From Chrysopilus asiliformis (Eukaryota; Arthropoda; Insecta; Diptera; Rhagionidae): a stretch of 64,000 bases of DNA. The translations under genes and the position numbers were made by a program. This document shows positions 1 to 12,649 of this stretch, piece after piece. A model generated the notes under the pieces. The model was not told the origin of the DNA. It ran no database searches and saw only the letters and a list, made by a program, of their open reading frames with translations. Location: NCBI GenBank assembly GCA_964034945.1, contig OZ035962.1, positions 104,542,034-104,606,033 of the forward strand, in the 5' to 3' direction. The stretch's first letter is position 1. Every line of letters begins with the position of its first letter.

Positions 1-592
1 CTCTTCTATTTATAGAAGGAAAGTATTGTATTCATGGCGGAGATCTACTAGAAACAGGAGCGGATAGAAAATTTCTCCGAAATCCGTTTGAGGCAAAATT
101 ATGAGGATGTCCGTGGATCTGTCTGTCGGTCTGTTCGTTGTACGTATCTAAAATAACTCGACAACGTGTTGACTTAGCGACTTGAAATTTTTTGTAAATG
201 AGTTTTACAAAAATCATAGTTTTCTATCAACCTATGGAAAAGTAACGGTAACTATAACGAGTACGTTCCACACCTCCCAAATTTCTCGGAAATTATACGC
301 TTTTGGGAAAAAATGAATATGACAAAATTTAAAGGATATAAAATTTTCTACATTTTTTGCTTTAACGGTTTATATATATATCTAACGGTTCTCGACATAT
401 TTCAAAAAAGTTACGTTTTTTGAAAATTTCTCTGAAACTATGCGCTTTTGTAGAAGAATCCATATAACCAAAATCAAGGGACATGGAATTTCCTGCATTT
501 TTCCCTTTTAACTGTTTTTACATATCTTTAACGGTTCGCAAGAAACTAAATATGGCAAAGGAAAGTTTTGTGTTGATCACAACTGAAATTTT
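1..592 (+). mobile_element. Family-2 DINE-like element, 5' end at or before window start
   Basis: The AGTATTGTATTCATG near base 22 matches the 5' region of the family-2 copies at 18.9 and 23.0 kb. A short GTCY stretch (ctgtctgtcggtctgttc) follows at about 119, then the shared block GACTTGAAATTTT near 180. Two diverged copies of a roughly 144-bp unit start near 281 and 425. The 3' end has the family stem-loop TTTTGTGTTGATCACAA. There is no coding capacity; the short ORFs inside are chance. Confidence 0.6.
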
Positions 593-2023
593 TTTCTTTC
601 CGCGTAGGCTGATATTTAAATGTATGGACCGAAAAAAAAATTGAGCTTGCAAGCGGATATTACTTTCATATTCGTATAATGGATGGATATTATGTGAAAA
701 ATTTCTCAGCACAACAATCTAAAAGGTAGCACATTATAGGTATGTCGAGTAGTCTTTCTTCTCCCCAAACATATATGAATAATTCATTATTGTTTTTAAG
801 TTAAAATGTTTTCTTCCTGCTTTAAATATTTTCCACGTGAAACGTGAATTTCATCGATTAAATTCAAAGGAGTCTTGTAATTGTTTATTATTGTTACGCT
901 CACAACCAATATCTGTTTATGATGGCTCTTCAACGGAAATACAGATAACCTCCTATAACACGGTTGATATGTTTCTGGAACATGTCGTGTTGCAAGAAAC
1001 CGTATTATAGGGGATTCAGAGTCAGTACAAAAAGGGGGGTTAAGTTCCGGAAATTTAAAAAAAAAATGAATTCTTATAAGAAACTTCATTTTTACTAAAA
1101 AAAAATATGACCATATACATATGCATAACAAAAACTTTTTTGTAAAAAAAAAAAATATTAATCAAAAAATTTAGTTTTGCAAAACTATTTCTATCTTATG
1201 CATTTTAAACTTTTTTAAAGATCCATTAAAATTTCCCGTTTATATCATTTCGAATTCAATTTCTCTTTAAAACTGCTTTTTAAATCACATTTTGCACGAA
1301 AAATTGTGATTTACGTGTATACATTTAATTTAGTCCAATATAAAAACTTATTTTACATTCACAAATATGATAGTTTATCAACAATGTGACAAACCAAGAG
1401 TATTAAAATTTTAACTAACTCTTTTAGGCGAATCCTGCTAGACACCGGCTGCTGCTTCACTAGCATTTGGTTTTTATAAAACAGAATAGGAGAACATGCA
1501 GTGAAAGTTTCTCATTAGATTTTTACGTTTTTTTTCTGTAAAACTGTGAAGTCAGTCCATTAAAAACTTTAGCTTCGTTGTACGATGCCAAAAACTTTTA
1601 AATGTCTGAAATTTATGGCAGAAAGATATTTTCTCTCTACGAACGACCACAATCAGGTAAAACTTTTCTACGGATATTATACAATACATATAATGTGTTA
1701 TTCTTTTTTTTTAAAGTTGCGACTAAATATTTTTGCTACTTTGAAAATCGTAACGGAAATTTATATTGTATAAATATGAAATCGTAACTTGAATCTGTCT
1801 ATTCAAAGCAATATGTTTGATGGGTTTCTTCATATTTTGAGTAATTTTATAGCAAATCCAAACCCAAATACTGCATTCTTCGTTATCACAAAACCAAAAA
1901 ACGTTAAGCGATTTGGCATGGCATTAGAAAACATGCCGAGAAGAAGGAGTGATCCGATTGAAGATTTAATAGATCAAAGAAACCTATTCGCATTTATTGT
2001 ATACTAAAAAAACATGGGGTCGT
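593..2023. other. Non-coding AT-rich stretch
   Basis: Only short ORFs (under 112 codons) with low-complexity, AT-driven composition are present. I see no domain, splice-linked exon chain, RNA gene or repeat structure here. Confidence 0.5.
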
Positions 2024-2150
2024 GTGAATAAAATCTAACCAATGATTTTACTAGCAGATTGGCATATATGAGTAAGAAATTCCATACAATTTTTTTATTG
2101 AATGTAAAAAATTCCTAGTATTTGCTAGATTTTATTTAACTCGTTGGCTA
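2024..2150. mobile_element. Palindromic MITE, copy 1
   Basis: The arms are GTGAATAAAATCTAACCAAT on the left and, inverted, TTGCTAGATTTTATTTAAC on the right. The same arms occur in the better-preserved copy at 32,911-33,055, so this is a diverged member of that short palindromic family. No target duplication is clear. Confidence 0.5.
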
Positions 2151-3885
2151 CCAGCCAAAAAAACGCTTACTCCGCTAGTATCTATACACTGGGAAAAAAC
2201 GCAAAAATCATTTCTGTACTTTGTGAGTCACCAGTGAACACAAGATCAATACAGACAAAAACGAACTCCATGCTCCACAAAAAAACCCCTTTGTACCGCA
2301 CGAGCGACTGCACTCAACCATGGAACTTGAGAAACTGACGGTAATGACAATAGTGTGTGTACACCGGTGACTCACATGGTAGCCAACGTGTTAAAAATCT
2401 CATCGATTTTTTTTCGTATTTCTCCTTAGATTTTTTTTTAAATGTTTGAAAAAGCTGAGTTTTTTTGTTTTAAGCGAGCGGTAGTATGACGACCGTGTCG
2501 ATTTCCATACAATGAAAGCGAAAGTTAGCGTTACGCATTTTACCGGCAGCCCCTATTGCAAATATCATATATTTTTAATGCATGTAAGCTAAAAAATTCT
2601 ATAAGTTTATTGGTTAGTCTGATTTAATGAAGCTCTAACTAGAAAAACTTAATTTTTGGTTCAAGCTGAACTTATTGTCATCTTTTGTGATAGTAAATTG
2701 CCAGAGAGAAACTCCTTGTATATACTTCGTTGGGGCGCGTACATAAATCTGATGCCAAAGTAAAATTTTTGACACAAAAATGGCTCAAAAAAACTTTTTA
2801 TTAAAGCCATTAAAGTCAAATATTTGCTGAACAATATTTACAAGTGTGCGTTTCTCTCAGCATTTCATCAAGTGGCATATGACACACAGGATTAAATAAC
2901 TAGAATGCCTCTATACCTTTCGTATTCGTTTTACCATAAAATATTTTTAGTATTCTTGACATCGTAGGTACTATTTTCAGTAAATAACAAAAGGTTCTTA
3001 TCCTGTAACAATAGCTCTTGGACTATAAATTAAGAAAGCAGATTACCTGAAAACCCTTTTTGTTGTTATTGTTATTTTTTCCCGTTGATAAGAAAAGCTT
3101 CATATATGTTTAAGCTTTTTCATAAGGGTTTCACATTCCTGCCTATACGTGCGTTTCAGTTTTATTTTTTCCCATTTTTAAATTCTCCAAAAACCTATCT
3201 AAATTCTAAACATATCTATGGATATGGCTTAATGTTGAGAATTAGTATATAGCCCAACGCCTACATACATTCTCAACGACTCAAATATACTACAAAACGG
3301 CTACACATCTGTTAATATCAATATGCTTTGGAGTTTAATATATGTGTAGAAGATACTAGAATTTCATATTTTAACTTGTTCTGTATTAGTGCTTGGAAGG
3401 ATTTTAACGCATCTTGTTGTGTCATATTCACCCACATAAAACACCCCCAAACGAATATCTTATTACTCACCTGAGACCGGATCACATTTGAATTTCAAAA
3501 GAAATTTTTATCCAGGTTTAAATTGAAAATTTAGATTTCTTTAATGTAATTTAGAAAATGTAACCCGAAAATATTTTTCATGTATAAAAAATCAAATTTA
3601 CTTCTCAATGGCATGGTATCTTAAAGTCAAATAATATGCGATTTAAAATATAAAACTTTTGCAGATTCGATTATTTTTTCAGGTTTTTGACTTTCCCGGT
3701 AAATTTTAACCTTGAATAATTCCCCTGAAAAAAAGTTACGTGAACCGTCGCCATAAACCACAAGAACTCACATTTTAAATTCGATATTGTTTTAATAAAA
3801 ATAATTTTTTGTTCCAAACAGTATTTATTTTTTTAAAGCTATAGGTATTAACTAATATAACAAAAATCAGAACTTAAATAAAATA
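2151..3885. other. Non-coding AT-rich stretch
   Basis: I recognise no gene or repeat. The ORF at 2144-2338 has no recognisable content and overlaps the MITE edge. Confidence 0.45.
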
Positions 3886-3945
3886 CAGTGTAACTCAGCG
3901 ATAACGGACTCTGTTATAACTAGGGTGACCATATTTGTTTGGAAC
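3886..3945 (+). mobile_element. Possible pogo/Tigger-like end and TAGGGTGACCATA motif
   Basis: TA followed by CAGTGTAACTCAGCGATAAC resembles the end of pogo-type elements (a TA target followed by CAGT..TAAC). It is broken after about 40 bp by TAGGGTGACCATA, a motif that recurs at 6,283. This looks like two overlapping remnants; the class assignment is a guess. Confidence 0.3.
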
Positions 3946-4159
3946 AATCCATGACAAAACCGAATTATACTGCACAATAATTCATTTGATTGCAAATTAT
4001 TTTAATTCGTGAACAATATTTCGGTTTGTAAACACAATTTCAGTTTTTGGATAGACATGTGTCAAAAAAAAAGTTAAGCAGAGGTTTAGTGAATAATGTG
4101 TAAGCAAATTAAGTCAAAATCCCCGACTGAATTGAAAAACTGCCACCCTCACAACACTA

Positions 4160-4385
4160 GAGGCTGTGAGGTTATGGTAGCCCGTCGCTGTGGTTGAGAG
4201 GTAGCTGAAGCGTCAGTAAGTGTGTGACATTGCTCACAAACGGAAGTGGATCTGACCCTAGGCTTCAGGAATCGTCCAACAAGGGGCGCAGCGGCGGGTT
4301 TCACCAAAGTAATAGGCAGTTCTACAGATTGGTATTTTTCATAAATTAAAAAGAAGAAAATAAATTGTGTTACAAATGTAAAAGA
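4160..4385 (+). mobile_element. Candidate tRNA-derived SINE
   Basis: This is a local rise in GC content. TGGTTGAGAGG (from about 4,191) matches the pol III box A consensus TRGYNNARNGG at every position. About 57 bp downstream GGATCTGACCC is a weak box B, with three mismatches to GGTTCRANNCC. The 3' side grades into an A-rich tail near 4,350. It is not a functional tRNA, because the arms do not pair. A second copy elsewhere in the genome would confirm it. Confidence 0.4.
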
Positions 4386-6282
4386 TGTAAGTCGAGTGGT
4401 GTGAAAGCGATGTGGGAGAAAGAAATCGTTGCACCAAAAAATAATTGTCTGATTTTTTTTCCGGGCGGGGCTTCGCTTTCAAAATAAGTATCCTCCACTA
4501 GCTCTCTCCTATAGCAAATGATGACTTAAGCCTGTTAATAAAAATTTATGGAAAAACCCGCCATATTTACACCTCTATTGTAAAAAATATTATATTTTAA
4601 GTCATTTCCCGAAGATATACGTAAATATCCAGTGCATACTAATAATACTATAACTTTTTTATGCGACCGTAATAAGGGAATAGTTGGGAGATCTAATTAC
4701 TTTTGAACTACATACTCGCTACTACATACCCTCAGACAGAGTTTTATCATACACCACGATTTATTTTAACATGACAATTCTTAGAAATCTATATACCATT
4801 TAAAAAGGATGAGTATACACCTTACGTTCATGTTGTCTTAGCTCTTTCCGGACCACAAACAGAATGCTTTACCTTTGATATAAATGATATCCGTTCGTCA
4901 TCGTACCGAAAAGAAGTGCAAATTATTTGGAAGGAATTTCCCATTAAATATTTCATTTCAAAAGGAAAAGACAGAAACGCTTTAATCTACTTAGTTCCCC
5001 ATCCCATTACTCCATTTATGCAGAACGCTGTAAATGTAATACGCAATAGAGGTAAAACGTTCAATGTGAAACGGAAAGCCATAATAATGTCGACCTAAAA
5101 TGATCAAAATTCATGTTTGGTGTTATATAAATATGGTCAATTTTCTATACGAATATCCTATTCTCATCTTCAAATGAAAAGCCCCATTCCTAGATCTCAC
5201 ATTTGCTTGAAAATTTTATCCCGATTCGGATTAGTCATTTAGAGTGGGACTAAAATGATAAGAGCCGAAATGCGGTCAAGAGAAAATGTTTTCAAGTCAT
5301 GTATGGGTGAATTTTTGATTAAATATAATCGTATTCTCAGGATTCATACGAAGGCCAAAAATGAATAGATGATAAGCATGCAGGAAATCGAATTATGTAA
5401 CGAAAGGTACGATGATGATATCGTGATGATGATGGTAACGTTGTTATTCAGGAATGAACATATGACTATAGAATAATACATGTATTACCAGTGTATGTAT
5501 ACTACATTGTAAAATAAAAAATTCATATTGGTTACGACGACACATGTAAATATATTTATTTATATCAATTTAGTAGGTATAGATAGAACGTGTACACAAA
5601 GCCACTCTAACTAGATTACGAGTATTTTCTTTCATATAATAGTCTATCAAGTAAGACAGAGAAAACAAGGCTATTGGGCATAGAAATTTTGTTTGAAGAC
5701 TGAATATTCCGTTTCTGATCATATAAGGAATTTATAAACAACCATCATTTGCAGATAATAGCAATTAGGGAAACAATTCCATATACACAATAAAAATCCC
5801 TTTTGGGTTTTCATAAAAGCCTTATAAGTAATCGCAATAAAACTAAAACTAGCATGTGACTGCAAATAATCACCGAAAACTAAGATTCAGATTGAGTTAA
5901 ATGTTATTTGCTATTTTATTAACATTTCTACTTACAGGTCTCTAATAAAATGGAATCCCTTAAGAAGGTTAAAATACCCCTTGAAGCATCTTTAAGTCAT
6001 TCACAAGTTCCTCAAAAGGATGTCTTGGACATAATGTCTTAAGTGAAAATCAATAAAATGAGTACAGGTGGTTAAAATATCTCGGACGATGGAAATTTTG
6101 TTTAAACATGGATGTAAGTGGAGTATCATAGGAGAACGACATAACAACTAATACAGTAAAATTATTCCAGATCTTATCTTTGCATTTACTTTATAGTTTA
6201 TACAATGATAAGTTTTTAAAAAAATGTGATGCAGGTTTTTTTTTGGGTTCTTTTTGAACTACGTGTTCTTTTGGCAATAGAT
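4386..6282. other. Non-coding AT-rich stretch
   Basis: Nothing recognised. The 60-codon ORF at 4,916-5,098 has no recognisable domain and no convincing splice context. Confidence 0.45.
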
Positions 6283-6555
6283 AGGGTGACCATACGTTGC
6301 TCAACACTAACGCGCTCAAAATATCGACAGATTTTTAGTGTCGAATCTGCACGGTACGAAATGATTCGATTTACGATTGAACGTTGGGAAATACTGAAAA
6401 CTTAATTCCAAACTGACTGCTGTGTTGCCGAAACAGTGCGAATTTTGAAAAAAAAATTCCGTCAAAATAATGCACCAATCCCTGTACGCATGTTTGTGAA
6501 GATAGTTCGTAAGATGAATGCGCCAAAACACGAGAACCTCAACCCGCCACAGATC
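6283..6555 (+). pseudogene. Decayed transposase helix-turn-helix fragment
   Basis: About 20 bp after TAGGGTGACCATA, an open stretch (about 6,410-6,545, + strand) reads AETVRILKKKFRQNNAPIP then VRMFVKIVRKMN. This resembles the N-terminal helix-turn-helix of mariner-like transposases and DUF4817 proteins (pattern ..xxxFxxKFxxxxAPSxxTIxxxVxKFxxTG). Stops interrupt the frame on both sides and no catalytic domain follows. It is a fossil fragment; family assignment rests on pattern only. Confidence 0.4.
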
Positions 6556-6589
6556 TCAACAAGGTAAAAATTTGTTAATCGGAAGTGTC

Positions 6590-6840
6590 CAAATGGAGGG
6601 CATAGGTTAACATGGGGGAAATGAGTAAAAGAATCTTAATTGTAATGAACTGAACACAACGCAAAAAATTTCAACTCGATATCTCAAGCGATGTAGAATC
6701 TAGCCAAGGAGGAGATTTGAGGGGGTGGGTCAATAGAGGGGAAGTATGTAAAATGTCCTTCCTGGCATTGTACTGAACACAACACAAACAATTTCAGCTT
6801 GATATATCAAGCTATGTAGAATCTAGCAGGGCAGGGGATA
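6590..6840. repeat. Two-copy tandem repeat, ~121-bp period
   Basis: ACTGAACACAAC..TTTCA followed by GATATCTCAAGCGATGTAGA (near 6,650-6,710) recurs diverged about 121 bp later as ACTGAACACAAC..TTTCAGCTTGATATATCAAGCTATGTAGA. Both are followed by ATCTAGC. No function is apparent. Confidence 0.6.
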
Positions 6841-8717
6841 TTAAAGCATAGCGCCACGGAGGGAAATTTGCAGCGTGGTCCAACCAGAAACTTTCTCTAC
6901 AACCATCTCTTTGGGACGACCAAAATCGGTCAACGCAGTAAAAAGTTAGGGGTGAACATACATTTAAAAAAAAGCACATTCAGGTCGAATTGAGAACCTT
7001 TTCCTTTTTGGAAGTCGGTTAAAAAAAGTAAAACCAGTTAGAGATACAACTTTTGTGTAATAGTTATTGGACCATAAATCTTGAAATGGTCGGGACAATT
7101 CCGGATGAAGGCATGTTGTCTCGCCTTCACGAAAACTAAAATTTTGTCCCGGATTTTTCAATTCAGTGTTATAATTTATTAAACTTTACTATCCAGTGTT
7201 ATGATTATAAACTCTACTTCGGTTGGGAGCCGCTATAAATTACATTTTTTTCGCTTGCGGCGCATTTTTTCAACGATAGTATTTTTAATTTTATTTTAAA
7301 TTTTTAAATCTTTAATATTCATCATCCCTATAATGAATTTTTGCTAGAATTTTTATTTATCCTTAAAGACATGTCACGATAATAGTATTTTTAAAGGTTA
7401 TCCACAAAAAAATTCTTCAGCCCAATGCTGGTTATCCTAAAAGGAAACGCAGCAAAAAGAAAGAATATCCAATTTAATTTTCTTGGCCCATATTTTTTGT
7501 ACTAAAAAATCTTCTCTTCAACTCAGTATGCAGCACAGAACAATAGAAATAGAATTTATATCAAGTAGCTTTTAAGTACGTTTTATTTGACAGAGCAAGT
7601 TTCTTTGTTGCTAACATGAAAGATAACCAAATTTGCAAAACAATTTTTGCTAGAAATGAAAGTAGGACGACGTCATCGTTTCAGGCAAGAAGAGTTCTTA
7701 TTTTTTCAATTACCACCAGTATGAAAAAGAGCAACAAAAACAGCAAAAGTGTATTTAGTTTCGTTTCTTATTATTATTTTTTTTGTAATTTGAGATGTCC
7801 TTTGATTCGAAAGACATTAAATAAATAAATAACGAAAAGAAATAAATAAAAGGATTTATTTTGCCTGTTGTTCCGCTTTAAAAAAAAATAAAGAAGGAAG
7901 GAAAGTTTGTTTTGGAAGTGTTTCTCACACGTACACAAACTCGAGGCAAAGGGCAATGTGACAGATGGTAATCGTGCGTGATCCGCATTCCCAAACGTAA
8001 CTTATGGTTTTAGGTTCAGTGTACCATTTTGTGGTGAGAACTTTTTCAATAGCAACTTAGTCGTTAAACTTATTTCAAAATAAAATAAAATGTAGCCTTA
8101 CTAAGGCAGAAAAAAAATCCCGAATATCCCCACGACACCGAAAAAAAAGCTGCAAGCTGGTGAAAAATTGCTAAAAGAAACACCTGAAAAAAATGCGACT
8201 ATGGTTGAATAACTGCTGCCATTGCCTATCTAAACTGTTGGCAATGTCAACGTATTCGTTGGCTTTATAAAGCTAATTTTTGGCATAAAGAACTTCAATG
8301 AGAAAATTTTATTATTTACGTGACGATAAGTTCTTCCAAGGAATGCCATTTTATAGCGAATCGTGAATTGAATATTTTAGAGTTACAAAAAAAATTGAAT
8401 AAACATTTTTAATGCCTGTACAAGACGTTTATTACATTTTTACTTTATTCAAAATGAATAGTTGAATTAAGATTTCAGTTTAATGTTCAAGTCATGCATT
8501 TTAAATCGTTTTCCTACTTTTTCTGTTAATAGGTTTTTCTATACCCAACAAAACAAGAAGAAGAGAGCACTGAGAGAAATGCAGGACTATTTTAGCAAGT
8601 ATCTTACATTAGATGTCTGTTTACCTACAGATGGCACTGTCAACTTATTGTAGGATAACAAGGAAAAAAATTATTTGGAGAAAATTTCATTTTGAAATCC
8701 TTGTTATGAAACATGAT
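6841..8717. other. Non-coding AT-rich stretch
   Basis: No gene, RNA or structured repeat recognised. ORFs of 60-70 codons near 6,964, 7,616 and 7,774 look random. Confidence 0.45.
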
Positions 8718-8849
8718 TATACCCGTATGGTGAAGCCAAAGGGTATATTAACTTTGCCTTACCGTTTGTAACGCCAAGATCCCGTCATCGCACAAAAAAA
8801 TGAATTACACCAGTGTGTTTAGAATGATAAAAAAAAGTTGAATTTAGCA

Positions 8850-8857
8850 TGTCCGTC

Positions 8858-8888
<31 letters not shown>

Positions 8889-8932
8889 CCGTCCGTCTGT
8901 CTGTCTGTCCGTCTGTCTGTCTGTCTGTCTGT
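8850..8932 (+). repeat. (GTCY)n microsatellite inside copy A
   Basis: Mixed GTCC/GTCT tetranucleotides, about 20 units, the longest such tract in the window. Equivalent tracts sit at the same place in all other family-1 copies. Confidence 0.9.
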
Positions 8933-9018
8933 GGCGCGGATTGCGGGCGCACGGTTTGAGCTAGAGACTTGAAATTTTGCGCAGATTCGTTTTTCTTAAA
9001 ATGCGAGGCTAAGTTCGT

Positions 9019-9499
9019 AAAGGAGCCGCTCCATTGCCATGACTTTTTCCCATGACAAAAAAATGCAGGAAACTAGAGCAAGATAGACTTATGTAGATCT
9101 AAAAAGGAATGACTGAATACAAGGTAAACGTTTTCCCTTCCAGTTTAACAACTTTATAGCAATCATAGCAAACCTTATGCTATGAATATAATGTTCAAAT
9201 TGGCATGGTAACAAAGCTTTTGACTATGCATGCGAAGGAGAAAAAGCTTTTAAAATGACATCACGCTATAATAACAGTTTGAAGGTGTCCGTGCTTACTA
9301 TTCACTTACAGGGACAAATGTGATTGTAGTAGAAATCGCCATAAAATCGCCATAACAAAAGAGGGGAAATTATTTTTGCATTTGCCGACAAATTTTTGCA
9401 GTTGATTCTTATCTCCCTTTCTCGCCAAGGCATCTTCACATAAATGTGTCTCATTTTTTTTGTCATGGGAAAAAGTCATGGCAATGGAGCGGCTCCTTT
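9019..9499. mobile_element. 481-bp MITE with ~44-bp perfect TIRs, nested in copy A
   Basis: The left end AAAGGAGCCGCTCCATTGCC continues as an exact inverted match to the right end for about 44 bp (9,019-9,062 against 9,456-9,499). The empty site in other family-1 copies reads TTCGTTAATGGGC; here it is TTCGTAA-element-TTAATGGGC. That fits a TTAA or TA target with one T lost on the left. There is no coding capacity. Identical arms imply recent insertion. Confidence 0.85.
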
Positions 9500-9967
9500 A
9501 ATGGGCAAAAATGGACCATTAGGGGGGGTACCCCCCATACGAACGAAAACGGTTTTTGTGAATATCTCGAAAACGGTGCATCTTATCAAAAAAGTCCAAG
9601 AACAAAAGTTATTTAGGATATGATTCTACATAAAACTCCCATACATCAAAATCCGATTGGAATAAATTTTAAAAAATCTTATTGGAAAGTTTGACTTCAA
9701 AGTGGAATTTTGGTACAACTGTTCGAATTTTGATACGAATATCACCATACGGGTCTCCAATGATTGCCAGATTGGCAATTATAGCTTTTGTTATGTTTTT
9801 TCCTTATAATTTTCCGCAGATTTGTCCACTCAGGAAATTCATTCAAGGAATTTTAATCTTAGAAAAGAGACACACGTGAACGAGTTTATAAGCTGAAAGT
9901 TGAAGGCTGTAGTGAAAGCAGATACATTTCAAATAACGCATATATTCCCGGGAATTCAGTCTAATGC

Positions 9968-10380
9968 CTGGAGCCCAATGAACGCAACGCGAACGCAGAA
10001 ACTGTCACTTACAAGTTTGTTCCATAGAAATCATTTGAAGTGAGCACAGTAAACGCAGTGAACGCAACTACAACGCAAAAGTTTGCAAACTTCTAACTTT
10101 GCCACAGCAATTCTGCGTTGACAGTTCATAAAGTGAAGTTGGGGAAATGTCGTTCGAGGAAAAATTAATAGCCTTACTGCAATAACATACAAATAACAAA
10201 GATAAAGACCCACAAAGCAAATTATCGCTTCAAAATTATCCATTTTTGTAATTTTGCCAATTTTATACCACTTTATATTATGTCACTTGTACTACTTCAC
10301 GAGATACCATTGGGCTCTGCCGCTGAAATGTTGCGCTGCGTGACAGTTTCTGCGTTTTAGTTGCGTTCATTGGGCTCCAG
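9968..10380. mobile_element. 413-bp MITE with ~40-bp TIRs
   Basis: CTGGAGCCCAATGAACGCAA at the left matches, inverted, the right end ending TTGCGTTCATTGGGCTCCAG. Similarity continues through CGCAGAAACTGTCAC for about 40 bp. A 70-codon minus ORF inside is chance. No clear target duplication; superfamily not assigned. Confidence 0.8.
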
Positions 10381-12649
10381 AGGTAAGAATTTGTTAATAA
10401 CAATACGCGATCGTTCAAAACAAATCGGTAAGGTAAATTGACTGGATAGATGGAAAACGTTTATTTCGCAATCGAGCATTTCATATTTAACAACATAATA
10501 TTAGCAAATTACCTAAAATCATTCTGTATACCTGAATTTGCAGCAACACAAACCATCTCAATCTACAATCCCTCCTAAATTGTGCAAAATAAATTGAAAA
10601 TCCAAAAATATATTGTTTTGCCTATGCCTGTTTAATCTACAGAAAATAATTAATGCGCATTTGAATGAGTTACATATGTATTACTTATACTAAACGTAAA
10701 TATTTCACACATTCATCACTTAATTTAGCTAGATAGAATTTCCTACAAATGAGTAATAATCAAATCCAATTTTGGATTTATTTACAACAAAAGTAGTTTT
10801 ACCAGTAACACTATGGGAATTTTATTGTCATATAAATACAATATTAAATATAAAAATATGTAGAACCGCAATTAAGCATATTTTGTTGCACTAATTCAAC
10901 CACAAGACATTTAACATATCTGAATACAGAAAAAGGCTTGCATTTTTGAATGTGTTTGAGTTTCAATTTTGCAAATCATTGTAATTTTCGTTACCTGAGA
11001 TTAAATTGATCTTAAGCCGCGTTTTGCAAATTTTTCAGGAAAGCCATTTTTGAAATTCTAGTCATTATGAATAATTGTATTCATAGCAAACCATATGTTT
11101 TACTTTTGATTGGTCGAAATTTGAAAGCTTACGCACGCTTTGACGCGTCATTGTGTTTTCGCTAGAAAATAGAGTGGCAGATTTGGACTGAAATAGACAG
11201 ATTTGGACTTAGGATAGTTCTAAACTCAAGTGACGAAATATCAGTTTTTTTTCTCAATTTTCCTACTCAGTTTTTGACAAAATCATAAAATTAAACTGCT
11301 TTTTTGAATATAATCGAACAGTTTGGTTTGCAGTTTTCAAAATCATTATCACAAGTAGAACACGTGAGATTTCACAGCACAATACCATGAAATTTTATAT
11401 CAAAATATCATTAATACAAAACACTTTTTATCAAATTAAGTCATCAGAACATATTTATCTGAGATCAAAGAAGTAATATTTATAACGACTAAATACTAAG
11501 AAAGAACATTATCGTAACATTCTTTCAGTAATGAAATTCAAAATAAACAAAAATTCCATTCCTTTCCGATGAAAAATGAGTAAACAATTCCCGCAAATTA
11601 AATTTAATTGAATGGTTTAAAGAGAATGTGAAATGCTGAAAACCTTATTAAACTTAGTTCATTTCTCTTTTAGTTTCAAATACAACCGTTTTTATGAATG
11701 CTAAAGAAAACTTCTTAAAACGTAATAAAAAAATGTATTATGGTCAGCATATGACTTTCTTGTAAGCATAAAAAAATTCCCGTAATATTTAATAAAAAAT
11801 ATTTAATAAAAGAACTTAAAAGTGTTTAACATAAAAACTGGTTTTAAGGAGCTCAGAGTTACACAAAAAAGGAAATCCTATTAAACCTTCTTATGAACAA
11901 CTGATCCGTTTTCGCAATATCGGAACGTTTTGTTGAACAGGAAATATTCACATTATTCAAAAACTACAAAATTAGTTTCGAGTCACACATTTTTTTAATT
12001 ATTTTTTTACTGTATTTTTTTTATTTATGCTCTTTTAGTAGTTATTTTTACAACAGTTCCTCCTGAAGAAAAGATATTTTGCAGATTGTTAATATATGGA
12101 AATACTTGCAACGGGTTAGATAGTGGGATAGATATTTGAAAGCTATCTGAAAGCTATCTCGGATTTTGGTCTGAAGGTATTTGGTTTGGTACGATTCCAT
12201 GTATAATTATAAAAACAACTAATAAAAACAACCCGCTTCAATGCTTATAAAGCATTTATTATTTTCTGATGACATTTAAATTTTAATGAAAATCGTTTAA
12301 AAAATCAAAATAATGTTGTGATTTTTGTATTTTTATCATTAACGTCTTTTATTTTAGCTCTTGGTTAATGGCATGTTGATTCCAAACATTAAATACCATT
12401 CCCGATGGTAACAGTGAAGGAATCTGACTATTGCTTTTTGCAAGCAACGGCCGATATGACCCAAAACAGCAATAAACAACATATGTCCTGGCCAATGTTT
12501 AAACAAACCTGACTTTCAAAATAAGCAAAAGAAATGGGACGAATGAGTCCCAATACGTAGGTTATACGATTTGTAACGTTAATACTTTGGGCATGTGACG
12601 ATTTTCATGGGAAGTATATTCGCATTTTTGTCTCTAATAGAGTTAAAAA
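10381..12649. other. Non-coding AT-rich stretch
   Basis: Very AT-rich with short homopolymers. I see no exon-like coding stretch, structured repeat or RNA gene. Confidence 0.5.

Larger units (their letters stand above)
8718..9797 (+). mobile_element. Family-1 HINE/DINE-like element, copy A (interrupted)
   Basis: It starts with TATACCCGTATGGTGA and the hairpin partner GGGTATA. The conserved CCGTTTGTAACG block, a long (GTCY)n tract at about 8,850-8,932, GACTTGAAATTTTG and the GGGGGGTACCCCCC palindrome follow in order. Near the 3' end are the subterminal repeat TCACCATACGGGT and the stem-loop ATTGCCA-GAT-TGGCAAT (9,763-9,779), then CTTTTGTTATG. A 481-bp MITE (9,019-9,499) splits the body. Architecture matches published non-autonomous Helentrons. 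Confidence 0.8.

Noticed and set aside
10031..10243. 70-codon minus ORF
   Set aside because: Lies wholly within the 413-bp MITE and has no domain.
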